In this document: piece by piece, positions 15,455 to 22,929 of the stretch
Layout of the letters: every line of letters begins with the position of its first letter
Numbering within the stretch: position 1 is the stretch's first letter
Origin: CAYNLG01 sp964397995
GTDB lineage: Bacteria; Planctomycetota; Phycisphaerae; FEN-1346
Reading direction: 5' to 3'
Length of the DNA: 25,524 nt
NCBI GenBank assembly: GCA_964397995.1
Contig: CAYNLG010000057.1
Coordinates: 1 to 25,524 of the forward strand
Position numbers and translations under genes: made by a program
Notes under the pieces: generated by a model
Databases searched by the model: none
Seen by the model: the letters and a program-made list of their open reading frames with translations, nothing else
What the model was told of the DNA's origin: nothing

Positions 15455-15483
15455 ACCCTAGCGACCCGCGGGGCCGCGTGCAA
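15455..15483 (-). promoter_or_regulatory. candidate promoter for the small ORF and giant propeller gene
   Basis: On the minus strand TTGCAC (15483-15478) is followed after 17 bp by TAGGGT (15460-15455). Each hexamer matches the consensus at only three positions, but the spacing is ideal and the position (about 50 bp before the small ORF) is suitable. Confidence 0.35.
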
Positions 15484-15529
15484 GCGAACTTGCTTGACTT
15501 GCTCCGCCGCCCCCGCCACTGTGCCCGCC

Positions 15530-16477
15530 ATGGCCGACCGGACGCCCATCCTGGTCCTCACCGGCCCGACCGCGAGCGGCAAGGAACGCGTTGCCATCGA
15601 GGCGGCGCGGCGGCTGGGCGGCGAGATCGTCTCGGCCGACTCGATGAAGGTCTACCGCGGGATGGACGTTGGGACGGCCAAGGCCTCGCCCGCCCAGCGG
15701 CAGGCCGTGCCGCACCACCTGCTCGACGTGGCCGACCCGGGCGAGACCTTCTCGACGGCCCGGTGGGTGGCGCTGGCGGACGCGGCTAGCGCGGACGTGG
15801 CGGCGCGCGGCCGGGTGCCGGTCGTCTCGGGCGGGACGCCGCTCTACCTCAAGGCCCTGCTGGAGGGCCTCTTCGAGGGACCGGCCGCCGACGAGGGCCT
15901 GCGACGGCGGCTGCGGGCCGAGGCCGCGCAGCGCGGCACCGAGACCCTGCACGCGCGCCTGGCGGAGGTCGACCCGGCCGCCGCGCGGCGCATCCATCCG
16001 AACGACCTGCGGCGCATCGTCCGGGCCCTGGAGGTCCACGAGCTGACCGGCACGCCCATCTCCGAGCACCAGCGGCAATGGGGCCGCGACCGCGGTCTCT
16101 ACGCCCCCGTCATCGCGGGTCTGCGGCGGGACCGGGCGGACCTGGACCGGCGCATCGCCGCGCGGGCCCGGCGGATGGTCGAGGGCGGCCTGCTGGACGA
16201 GGTGAAGCGCCTGGCGGCCCGGCCGGAAGGCCTCGCCCGCGGGCCGCGCCAGGCTCTCGGCTATGCCGAGGTGCTCGACCACTTGGACGGGCACAGGACG
16301 TGGGACGAGACGGTCGAGGCGATCGTCACCCACACGCGGCAACTGGCGCGGGCACAGCTGAAGTGGTTGCGGCGGTTCCCGGGGCTCGTATGGATCGACG
16401 CGGCCCCGGACGCCACGCCCGAGGCCTTGGCGGCCCGGGTGGTCGGGCTCTGGGAGGAGGCGGCAGGTGGCGGCTGA
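15530..16477 (+). CDS. miaA: tRNA dimethylallyltransferase MiaA
   Basis: 315 aa, the usual length. MiaA transfers a dimethylallyl group from DMAPP to N6 of A37 in tRNAs reading codons that start with U. Seen here: P-loop TGPTASGKE (11-19), IVSADSMKVYRGMDVGTAK (34-52) and the substrate-channel motif VVSGGTPLYLKALLEG. The inserted helical domain and the C-terminal RQALGYAEVL and THTRQLARAQLKWLRR, which contact tRNA, are also present. The Walker A residue after Lys18 is Glu rather than the usual Ser/Thr. The ATG at 15530 starts exactly at the conserved N-terminus; no good Shine-Dalgarno precedes it. The 3' end overlaps the next gene by 11 bp, making it the first gene of a three-gene overlapping operon. 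Confidence 0.95.
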   Translation: MADRTPILVLTGPTASGKERVAIEAARRLGGEIVSADSMKVYRGMDVGTAKASPAQRQAVPHHLLDVADPGETFSTARWVALADAASADVAARGRVPVVSGGTPLYLKALLEGLFEGPAADEGLRRRLRAEAAQRGTETLHARLAEVDPAAARRIHPNDLRRIVRALEVHELTGTPISEHQRQWGRDRGLYAPVIAGLRRDRADLDRRIAARARRMVEGGLLDEVKRLAARPEGLARGPRQALGYAEVLDHLDGHRTWDETVEAIVTHTRQLARAQLKWLRRFPGLVWIDAAPDATPEALAARVVGLWEEAAGGG

Positions 16478-17783
16478 CGGATCCGACCTTTTCGGCGCGA
16501 CCTTCGCCTGCGCGTGCGGCAAGACGCATGCGATTGAGCCGCGCGAGGTCCTCTTCGCGCCGGGTGCGGCCGCGGCGACGCCGGACCTTTGTGCGCGGGC
16601 GCTGGCAGGCCAGGGGCGGCGCGTCGCGGCCGTCATGGACCCGTGGACGCGCGAGGCCGCCGGCGAGGCCGTGGCGGCGGCGCTCGCGGCCGCGGGGTGG
16701 GACGTCCGCGTCCTGGAGGTGCCCGCCCCGGGCGGCGAGCCCCCGGTCTGCGACGAACCCACGCGGGACACACTGGCCGGGCGGCTCGCCCCGTGCGACC
16801 TCCTCGTCTCGGTTGGCAGCGGCGTCGTCACGGACCTGACGAAGTGGCTGGCCCACGGGCGGGACGTGCCGTTCGTCGCGTTCGGCACCGCGGCCAGCAT
16901 GAACGGGTACGCCTCGGCCAACGTCGCCCCGACCGTCGGGGCGGTCAAGACGCTGGTGCGGGCGCGGCCGCCGGCGGCGGTGGCGTCGGACCCGGCGGTG
17001 CTGGCGGCGGCGCCGGCCGAGATGACCGCCGCGGGGCTCGGCGACGTCCTCGCCAAGGCCACCAGCTCCCTCGACTGGTACCTCAACCACCGCCTCTTCG
17101 GCGACGACTACTGCGCGCGGTCGGTCGCGCTGGTGGAGGACCTGGAGCCGCTCTACGCCGGGCGGCCGGAGGCCCTGGCGGCGGGCGACGCGGCCGCCCT
17201 GGAGGCCCTCTTCCGGGCCCTCCTCCTGACGGGCGTCGCCATGACCATGGCCGAGACCAGCGCCCCGGCCTCCGGCGGCGAGCATCTCGTCTCGCATACG
17301 CTCGACATGCTCGCCCGGCGCGACGGGCGGCCCCACGACCTGCACGGGCGGCAGGTCGGCGTCGGGACGGTCCTGGCGGCGGCACTCTGGCAGCGGGTGC
17401 TGGTCCTGGAGATGCCCGCGTGGGTCGCGCCGGCCGAGGCGATCGATGCCGCCTTCTGGGGCGACCTCGCGCCCGCGGTCGCCCCGCAGTACGCCCAGAA
17501 GCGGCCGCGCCTCGCGCAGGCGCGCGAGGCCTTGCCGCGCCACTGGGACGCCCTGCGCGCCGAAGTCGGGCCGCGCCTCCGGCCCGCGGCGGCGCTCAAA
17601 GAAACGCTCGCACGGGCCGGTGCGGCCCATCGGGCGGAGGATATCGGCCTCGCCAAATGCGACTTGGCGGCCGTGCTCGCCCGGGCCCGCGAAATGCGGC
17701 CGCGCGTCACGGTCCTGGATCTTGCGCACCTGGCGGGCGTTCTGCCGGACGCCGCCGAAGATTTGGTGGAGGCGTGGGCATGA
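16467..17783 (+). CDS. sn-glycerol-1-phosphate dehydrogenase family protein (EgsA/AraM-like)
   Basis: 438 aa, an iron-type alcohol dehydrogenase fold. The N-terminal FACACGKTH is typical of the glycerol-1-phosphate dehydrogenase branch. The nucleotide-binding segment is LLVSVGSGVVTDLTKWLA, followed by FVAFGTAASMNGYASANVAP. Metal ligands are visible as the Asp of GLGDVLAK and the His residues of GGEHLVSH and PHDLHGRQVG. Family members reduce dihydroxyacetone phosphate to sn-glycerol-1-phosphate, the archaeal lipid backbone; Bacillus AraM makes the same product for other ether lipids. The exact substrate here is inferred. GTG start at 16467 with GGGAGGAGG upstream, overlapping the end of miaA; its stop overlaps the next start (ATGA). 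Confidence 0.82.
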   Translation: MAADGSDLFGATFACACGKTHAIEPREVLFAPGAAAATPDLCARALAGQGRRVAAVMDPWTREAAGEAVAAALAAAGWDVRVLEVPAPGGEPPVCDEPTRDTLAGRLAPCDLLVSVGSGVVTDLTKWLAHGRDVPFVAFGTAASMNGYASANVAPTVGAVKTLVRARPPAAVASDPAVLAAAPAEMTAAGLGDVLAKATSSLDWYLNHRLFGDDYCARSVALVEDLEPLYAGRPEALAAGDAAALEALFRALLLTGVAMTMAETSAPASGGEHLVSHTLDMLARRDGRPHDLHGRQVGVGTVLAAALWQRVLVLEMPAWVAPAEAIDAAFWGDLAPAVAPQYAQKRPRLAQAREALPRHWDALRAEVGPRLRPAAALKETLARAGAAHRAEDIGLAKCDLAAVLARAREMRPRVTVLDLAHLAGVLPDAAEDLVEAWA

Positions 17784-18913
17784 CGATGACGCCGCGCGAA
17801 CGATTCCTCGAAACCGTCCTCTTCGCCGCCCCGGACCGGGTGCCCTTCATGCCCGGGCATCCGCGCGAGTCGACGCTGGCGGCGTGGCGGACGCGGGGTC
17901 TGCCGGCGGAGGGCCGGTGGCAGGACCACCTCTTCGACGCGCTGGGGTTCCGGCCGGCGCCGCCGGTGCGCCCGCCGCGCGGCCTGGGGGTCGACTTCCG
18001 GCTGATTCCCCAGTTCGAGGAGCGCGTGCTGGAGCGCCGCGACGGGCACCTCGTGGTGCGGGACTGGAAGGGCAACGTCTGCGAGATCGACGACCGCTAT
18101 GACCTGACGTACCTGCGCGAGGCGAAGGACTTCGTGACACGCCGGTGGATCCGGTGCCCGGTCGAGGGGCCCGACGACTGGCCGGCCATGCGGGCCCGGT
18201 ACGGCCTGGACGCCCCCGGCCGGTTTGCGGAGGACTTCGCCGACCGGTGCCGCGCGGCCCGCGACCGCGACGGCGTCCTGACGGTCGGCTTCTCCGGCCC
18301 GTTCTGGCAGATGCGCGAGTGGTGCGGGTTCGAGGGGCTCTGCCTGATGACGATCGAGCGGCCCGACTTCGTTGACGAGATGGCGGCGTTCTGGGGCGAC
18401 TTCGTCGAGGCCCTGCTCGGGCGCGTCTTCGAGCACGTCGTGCCGGACGTCGTGCGGTTCTCCGAGGACATGGCCTACAAGGGCCACAGCATGATCTCGC
18501 CGGCGATGGTGCGACGGTTTCTGAAGCCGTGCTACGACCGGTGGGCGCGGCTCGCGCGCGAGGCCGGCGTGCCCGTGCTGGACGTCGACTCCGACGGCTT
18601 CATCGGCGAACTCGTGCCGATCTGGATCGAGTCGGGTCTCAATCTGTGCGACCCCGTCGAGGTGGCCGCCCACAACGACATCGTCGCCCTCCGCGCGACC
18701 TTCGGCCGCTTCATGGCCTACCAGGGCGGCGTGGACAAGCGCGCGATGGCCGCCGGCGGCGACGCCATCGCCGCCGAACTCGACCGCGTGGCCCCGGTGG
18801 TCCGCGACGGCGGGTACATCCCCGGGTGCGACCACGGCGTCCCGGCGGACGTCTCGTGGCCGGCGTTCGTGGACTATGCGCGGCGGCTGGCGGCCCTCAC
18901 GGGGTGGCTGTAG
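17780..18913 (+). CDS. uroporphyrinogen decarboxylase (URO-D) superfamily protein
   Basis: 377 aa, beginning TPRERFLETVLFAAPDRVPF, the standard opening of URO-D-like proteins. Other family features are TVGFSGPFWQMREWCGFEG, an acidic VVRFSEDMAYKGHSMISPAMVRRFLKP stretch of which SEDMAYKGHSMISP is typical, VLDVDSDGF and the closing GGYIPGCDHGVPADVSW. This branch differs from true HemE: it resembles the corrinoid or methyl-transfer-associated URO-D homologues common in planctomycetes, whose substrates are mostly unknown. No corrinoid protein is adjacent, so its partner is not in the window. The ATG at 17780 overlaps the preceding stop codon, with GGAGG 8 nt upstream. Cytoplasmic. A small hairpin follows its stop. 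Confidence 0.85.
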   Translation: MTMTPRERFLETVLFAAPDRVPFMPGHPRESTLAAWRTRGLPAEGRWQDHLFDALGFRPAPPVRPPRGLGVDFRLIPQFEERVLERRDGHLVVRDWKGNVCEIDDRYDLTYLREAKDFVTRRWIRCPVEGPDDWPAMRARYGLDAPGRFAEDFADRCRAARDRDGVLTVGFSGPFWQMREWCGFEGLCLMTIERPDFVDEMAAFWGDFVEALLGRVFEHVVPDVVRFSEDMAYKGHSMISPAMVRRFLKPCYDRWARLAREAGVPVLDVDSDGFIGELVPIWIESGLNLCDPVEVAAHNDIVALRATFGRFMAYQGGVDKRAMAAGGDAIAAELDRVAPVVRDGGYIPGCDHGVPADVSWPAFVDYARRLAALTGWL

Positions 18914-18924
18914 GGGGCCGCGAA

Positions 18925-18940
18925 GGGCCGTTTACGGCCC
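18925..18940. terminator. short palindromic hairpin between convergent genes
   Basis: GGGCCG-TTTA-CGGCCC, a perfect 6-bp stem with a 4-nt loop, lies in the 61-bp gap between the URO-D gene and the convergent PEP-CTERM gene. No T-tract follows on either strand, so a two-way terminator role is only suggested by location. Confidence 0.35.
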
Positions 18941-18974
18941 GATCCCGATGGCACGAATCCACGGGCGCCGCGGC

Positions 18975-20054
18975 TCAGTCCTCGAGCGCCGGCACCGGGT
19001 CGACCCGCCGGCTGCGCCACGTGATGAGCGCGGCCGCGCCGAGCAGGACGAAGCCGACCGTGGCCGGTTCGGGAATCGGTTCGCTCGGCGCGCCGGCGAC
19101 GCCGGCGCCGCTCGCGAGCCAGAGGTTGCCGGCGGCGTAGACCGATCCGTTGATGAAGGTGCGGGCGTCCAGGTCGACGTTACCCCAGGTGAAGAGGTTG
19201 CCCGCGACGGAGCCGTCGGGCCCCAGGTACGTGTGGCCGCCCACGTTCACCGTGAGGGCCCCCGGGCCCGTTGTGGTGAAGGCGACGGCGGAGCCCGCGG
19301 TCAGGTTGCCCTCGATGTTGAGGACGACGTCGCCCGTGCGCGTGTCGGCGACGACCGTGCCGCCGCTCCCGAGGTCCAGCCGCTTCAGGTCGTACGTCCC
19401 GGCGGCCAGCGAGACGGTCGCGCCGGCGCCGATGTCGAGCTGGCCGTAGTCGTCGGGGGCCAGGTTGACGGCCGACCCGGCGGGGTGCCAGGTGTGGCCG
19501 GCCACGTCGCTCGCGAGCTCCGGGGCGGTCCGCGTGACAGGAGCCCACGTGTCCGGGGTATCGAGAGCCTTGGCCACGATGCCGCTCACGGTCGCGGAGC
19601 TCGCGATCCACGCCCGCGTGCCGTAGCTGACGTCCCCCGCCACGGTGGCGCGCGAGTTCACGTCCACGCGCTTGTCGGCCGTCACGGACCCGTAGGCGGC
19701 CACGTCGGTCCCGAGGCCGACCGACTTCAGGCTGTCGATCGCGCCGGCGGTCGTGCGGCTGCCGAGGTACACGTCGTGGCTGGCGACGATGCGGCCGGCG
19801 ACCTCGACGTCGCTACCGGTCTCGACCTTGTGCGTTGAGAAGACGGGGCCGTCGACCTGGGTGCCCGAGCCGAACCAGACTTGGCCGCCCGCGCCGACGT
19901 GGCCGCCGAGGCGGACGTCGTTGCCGGTCTCGACCTTGCCGCCCGCGAGGACGGCGAAGTCGTCCGGCGAGGTGACGATGACGCCCGCCCGCGCCGCGCC
20001 CGCGCCGGCCAGCATGAGGGCCAGGGCGGCCGCGCGTGTGATAGCACGATACAT
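18975..20054 (-). CDS. PEP-CTERM surface protein with beta-helix-like repeats
   Basis: 359 aa. The ATG at 20054 has GGGAGGA 6-7 nt upstream and starts a signal peptide (AALALMLAGAGAARA). The body consists of short Gly/Val/Asp-rich repeats (VETGNDVRLGGHVGAGGQVW, VETGSDVEVAGRIVASHDVY, VTADKRVDVNSRATVAGDVS). These resemble stacked beta-helix turns of the polymer-forming or bactofilin-like kind. The C-terminus is a complete sorting tail: PIPEPATVGF, a hydrophobic helix, then RSRR. Such proteins are cut and anchored or released by an exosortase, which is not in this window. The role is likely in the cell surface or matrix. It is transcribed alone, divergent from dtd. Confidence 0.88.
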   Translation of the reverse strand: MYRAITRAAALALMLAGAGAARAGVIVTSPDDFAVLAGGKVETGNDVRLGGHVGAGGQVWFGSGTQVDGPVFSTHKVETGSDVEVAGRIVASHDVYLGSRTTAGAIDSLKSVGLGTDVAAYGSVTADKRVDVNSRATVAGDVSYGTRAWIASSATVSGIVAKALDTPDTWAPVTRTAPELASDVAGHTWHPAGSAVNLAPDDYGQLDIGAGATVSLAAGTYDLKRLDLGSGGTVVADTRTGDVVLNIEGNLTAGSAVAFTTTGPGALTVNVGGHTYLGPDGSVAGNLFTWGNVDLDARTFINGSVYAAGNLWLASGAGVAGAPSEPIPEPATVGFVLLGAAALITWRSRRVDPVPALED

Positions 20055-20130
20055 GGGTTCCTCCCGTTTCAGTGCGCCGTGGCCGGCCCCGCGAGGGGCG
20101 CCGGGCCGCGCGCAGCATGTGTCCGGGTAT

Positions 20131-20158
20131 AACGTAGGGGTGTGGGCGGCCGCGTCAA
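20131..20158 (-). promoter_or_regulatory. weak candidate promoter of the PEP-CTERM gene
   Basis: On the minus strand TTGACG (20158-20153), 16 bp, then TACGTT (20136-20131). The -35 is good and the -10 poor. It would give a leader of about 70 nt. I see nothing else certain in 20055-20346 apart from the dtd ribosome-binding site. Confidence 0.35.
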
Positions 20159-20346
20159 CTCGCATTGCCAGGGAAGCCGGCGCCGGCTCCTAACCCTCTC
20201 ATGCGCAACGGGTTACGTCGGGTGAAGGGGGCCGCTCCGTGGGGCGGGCCGTGCGGGCGCGCCGCGGAATCCGCCCGAAAAAGCGCTCCCGCCCGGGGGG
20301 CCCATCGGGTAGAACAGGGGCGGATTCGGAGCGGAGGAGGGCCGCC

Positions 20347-20802
20347 ATGCGGGCCGTCGTGCAGCGCGTCACGGAGGCGTCGGTCACCGTCGAGGGCCGC
20401 ACCGCCGGCCGCATCGGGGCGGGGCTGCTCGTGCTTCTCGGCGTGGCCGAGGGCGACGACGACGCCACCGCGGGCGCGCTCGCGGGGAAGGTCGCGCGGC
20501 TGCGGATCTTCGCCGACGCGGCCGGCAAGATGAACCGCTCGGTGCGCGACGCGGGCGGCGCGGCCTTGGTGGTCAGCCAGTTCACGCTGCTGGCCGACAC
20601 GCGCCGGGGCAACCGGCCGAGCTTCGCCCGGGCCGCGCCCCCGGCCGAGGCCGAGCGGCTCTACGAGGCCTTCGCGGCGGCGCTCGGCGGCGAGGGCGTG
20701 CCGGTCGAGACGGGCGTCTTCGGGGCCATGATGGCCGTGCGGCTCGTCAACGCCGGGCCGGTCACGATCGTCCTCGACCTGGCCCCGGACGGAGAGGCAT
20801 AA
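20347..20802 (+). CDS. dtd: D-aminoacyl-tRNA deacylase
   Basis: 151 aa, the standard length. Dtd hydrolyses D-amino acids (and glycine wrongly attached to tRNA-Ala) from tRNA in the cytoplasm. The N-terminal MRAVVQRVTEASVTVEG is characteristic. The SQFTLLADTRRGNRPSF active-site segment with the SQxxT motif and the NAGPVTIVLD segment carrying the Gly-Pro motif are both intact. The ATG at 20347 follows GGAGGAGG by 6 nt. Only 2 bp separate its stop from the shikimate kinase-like gene, so the two should be co-transcribed. Confidence 0.97.
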   Translation: MRAVVQRVTEASVTVEGRTAGRIGAGLLVLLGVAEGDDDATAGALAGKVARLRIFADAAGKMNRSVRDAGGAALVVSQFTLLADTRRGNRPSFARAAPPAEAERLYEAFAAALGGEGVPVETGVFGAMMAVRLVNAGPVTIVLDLAPDGEA

Positions 20803-20804
20803 CG

Positions 20805-21311
20805 ATGGCTCGCCCCGAGGCCGTAAGCCTGGTCGGGATGCCCGCGGCGGGCAAGAGCACCGTCGGCGTGCTCCTGGCCAAGGCGACCGGCTTGGGCTTC
20901 GTCGACACCGACGTGCGGCTCCAGGTGCGGGCCGGCCGGACGCTGGCGGCGCTGCTGGCCGAGGCGGGGCTGGAGGCGTTCCTCGCGGCCGAGGCGGCCA
21001 CCGTGCTGGCCCTCGACCCGCGCGGCCACGTCGTGGCGACGGGCGGCAGCGTGGTCTATTCGGAGGCGGCGATGCGGCATCTGGCGGCGGCCGGGCCGAT
21101 CGTGCTGCTGGACCTGCCGCTCGAGGCGCTCGCGCGGCGGATCGGGGACCTGGCGTGGCGCGGCGTGGTGATGGAGTCCGGGCAGACGCTGGCACAGCTG
21201 TATGGGGCGCGCATGCCGCGCTATCGGCGCTGGGCGGACGTGGCAGTCGCGTGCGGCGACCGCACGCCGGACGAGGTCGTCGCGGCCATCCTGGCGAAGC
21301 TGGGCGGCTGA
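20805..21311 (+). CDS. shikimate kinase-like P-loop kinase (divergent)
   Basis: 168 aa, the length of a shikimate kinase. Walker A is GMPAAGKST (11-19). Next comes FVDTDVRLQVRAGRTL, with the Asp pair that binds Mg and shikimate, then VVATGGSVV, which corresponds to the family's glycine motif. Two family features are off. The usual GExxFRxxE is LEAFLAAE here, so the shikimate-binding Arg is Leu. The lid lacks an evident RPLL-type motif, although ARMPRYRRWADV near the C-terminus fits. It could be a shikimate kinase variant or a related small-molecule kinase. No other aromatic pathway gene is nearby. Coupled to dtd. Confidence 0.75.
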   Translation: MARPEAVSLVGMPAAGKSTVGVLLAKATGLGFVDTDVRLQVRAGRTLAALLAEAGLEAFLAAEAATVLALDPRGHVVATGGSVVYSEAAMRHLAAAGPIVLLDLPLEALARRIGDLAWRGVVMESGQTLAQLYGARMPRYRRWADVAVACGDRTPDEVVAAILAKLGG

Positions 21312-21330
21312 GGCCCGGCCCGGTGCCTTG

Positions 21331-22017
21331 TCAGGGTGCGCCGGCGTCGCCTCCGCCGGACAGCTCCACGAAGCACGCCTCGGGGTCGTGCGTGAGCAGG
21401 GCGCGAGCGGCCCGGTTCTTCAGGCGGGCCACCTCCGGGTGCCCGCAGTTCATCCCCTGGTTCTTGAGCTCGAAGAACCGTCCCGGTATGAGGCCTTCCC
21501 TGAGACGGAACGTGATGGCCCGGCCGGTCGACGGGCGTTGCGCGGTGAGGGTGAAGCTCGCCAGCGAGAGCCGGCCCGGCGCCCGGGCGGGGCGGTTAAG
21601 CGTTTGTCCCGTGTAGAAGTCCAGCATATCCCAGAGGCCGGGCATCGGCCCCGTGGCGCCGATCTCCAGGTCCGCGGCGTCCGGTACCTCGCCGGGGAAG
21701 AGGCGCGCGGCGGCATAGCGGACGGCCTGGTAGCCTGTGGCCACGCCGGCACAGACGGCTTCGTCGTGGTCATGGTCGGCCGCCTCGTGCGCCTCGCCTT
21801 CCGTGGCCGCGTCGCGCGGGTGCGGCGTCTCGTGGGCGTGGTGCCAGGCCATGGCCTCGGCGAAGGTGACGGTGTCGACCTCGCCGCTCGGGCGCCGGAC
21901 GTGCAGGGGTTCCGGGTCGAGGCCGGCGTCGTGGGGATGGGCGGCGGTGCCGCAGCCGGCCAGGGTGGCCAAGGCGAGGGTGCAGGCAACGGTCAGAGAC
22001 AGGTGCGCATGTCGCAT
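21331..22017 (-). CDS. lipoprotein with His-rich segment and FmdE-like domain
   Basis: 228 aa. The ATG at 22017 has GAAGGAG 7 nt upstream. The N-terminus is a lipoprotein signal with lipobox LAGC (Cys22). A His/Asp/Glu-rich stretch (HHAHETPHPRDAATEGEAHE, then HDHDE) covers about 59-86. After it, AVCAGVATGYQAVRYAAARL and DLEIGATGPMPGLWDML resemble the FmdE (formylmethanofuran dehydrogenase subunit E) domain, where a Cys/His pair binds metal. FmdE-like domains occur in bacteria without methanogenesis genes. The tail has ELKNQGMNCGHPEVARLKN. A metal-binding envelope lipoprotein is the best inference. It is the last gene of a run with a pseudopilin and a PEP-CTERM protein and converges with the shikimate kinase-like gene (19 bp between stops). 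Confidence 0.7.
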   Translation of the reverse strand: MRHAHLSLTVACTLALATLAGCGTAAHPHDAGLDPEPLHVRRPSGEVDTVTFAEAMAWHHAHETPHPRDAATEGEAHEAADHDHDEAVCAGVATGYQAVRYAAARLFPGEVPDAADLEIGATGPMPGLWDMLDFYTGQTLNRPARAPGRLSLASFTLTAQRPSTGRAITFRLREGLIPGRFFELKNQGMNCGHPEVARLKNRAARALLTHDPEACFVELSGGGDAGAP

Positions 22018-22068
22018 GGGGTAACTCCTTCGGGTTCCCGGCGCGGGGCGCCGGTGGTGGGTTCGGGG

Positions 22069-22776
22069 TCAGTGGCGGGGTGTGCCCCAGAAGGGGGCGT
22101 TCCGATTCCACATGCCCATCGGTACCTCTTCTTCTTTCAGGGCCTCGACGTGGCCGTCGAGAAAGACGACGTTGGCGCGGCCGTTGTGGCGGAAGGCCCA
22201 GTGGTCGGCCACACAGCCGCGGTACAGGACGACCCCAGGGGCATGGGCGCGGCCCCAGGCGTCGGCCAGCAGCATGGTTTGGTCGGTCGCGGCGAACTCT
22301 GTGACGTGCCGCTGCACGGTGTGGTCCGGCCGCCCCGCCAGCCCCAGCGTGCCGTTCATCCCATAGCTGAGGCCGTACGGTTGCGAAGCGCCGTCCCGCG
22401 CGGCACACGGGGTGTCGTGGCTGGGGCAGATGAGAACGGTGTCGGCGCGGGGCGGTCCCAGGACCTCGCCGTCCGGGCCGTCCATCAGGGGCACGTCCAG
22501 CGTTGTGAGCAGGTCCGGGTTCAGGAACCAGTAGCGGGCGTCGGGGAACTCGAGCTTCGGCGGCTCGGCCGTCGGGAGCCACCCCTCGTGGCTGGTGGTG
22601 TAGGCCCGGACGGCCAGGGCGAGGGCGCGCAGGTTCGTGGCGCACGCCACCTGGTCGGCGGTGCCGAGGGCGCCCGCCAGGGCCGACGCGATCAGTAGGA
22701 CCAGGCACCCGATGATGGCGATGACGACGAGCAGCTCGGCGAGCGTGAACCCGCGGTGCCGCGTCACGGAAGGCAT
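22069..22776 (-). CDS. pseudopilin-like protein with prepilin N-terminus and H-X9-DG C-terminus
   Basis: 235 aa. The ATG at 22776 follows AAAGGAG by 8 nt. The prepilin peptidase site and helix are RHRGFTLAELLVVIAIIG, with Glu at the +5 position. The C-terminal region has HNGRANVVFLDGHVE, the H-X9-DG motif of a protein family expanded greatly in planctomycetes and related phyla. The middle part (YWFLNPDLL, ICPSHDTPC, YGMNGTLGL) is typical of this group. The protein would be cleaved by a prepilin peptidase and inserted in the inner membrane; function in the family is unsettled. It lies 51 bp upstream of the lipoprotein gene and 153 bp downstream of the PEP-CTERM gene on the same strand. Confidence 0.92.
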   Translation of the reverse strand: MPSVTRHRGFTLAELLVVIAIIGCLVLLIASALAGALGTADQVACATNLRALALAVRAYTTSHEGWLPTAEPPKLEFPDARYWFLNPDLLTTLDVPLMDGPDGEVLGPPRADTVLICPSHDTPCAARDGASQPYGLSYGMNGTLGLAGRPDHTVQRHVTEFAATDQTMLLADAWGRAHAPGVVLYRGCVADHWAFRHNGRANVVFLDGHVEALKEEEVPMGMWNRNAPFWGTPRH

Positions 22777-22824
22777 TGGGCGTCTCCTTTCGAGCCCCGT
22801 TGGGCGGCGGCCCGGGCGCGGCCG

Positions 22825-22845
22825 GGCGCCGCGTAGAGCGGCGCC
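22825..22845. other. GC-rich hairpin in the leader of the pseudopilin gene
   Basis: GGCGCCGC and GCGGCGCC form a perfect 8-bp stem with a 5-nt loop, about 50 bp before the pseudopilin start and after the PEP-CTERM stop. No T-tract follows on either strand. It could protect an RNA end or adjust relative expression of the two genes; in such GC-rich DNA it may also be chance. Confidence 0.35.
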
Positions 22846-22929
22846 GGGAAGGCCGCGCCGTGTGGACCGCCTCAGCGGCGCGCCGCGGCAAAGGAAGCTC
22901 GGGGGCCGCGGCATGCATGCGCCTTGGTG

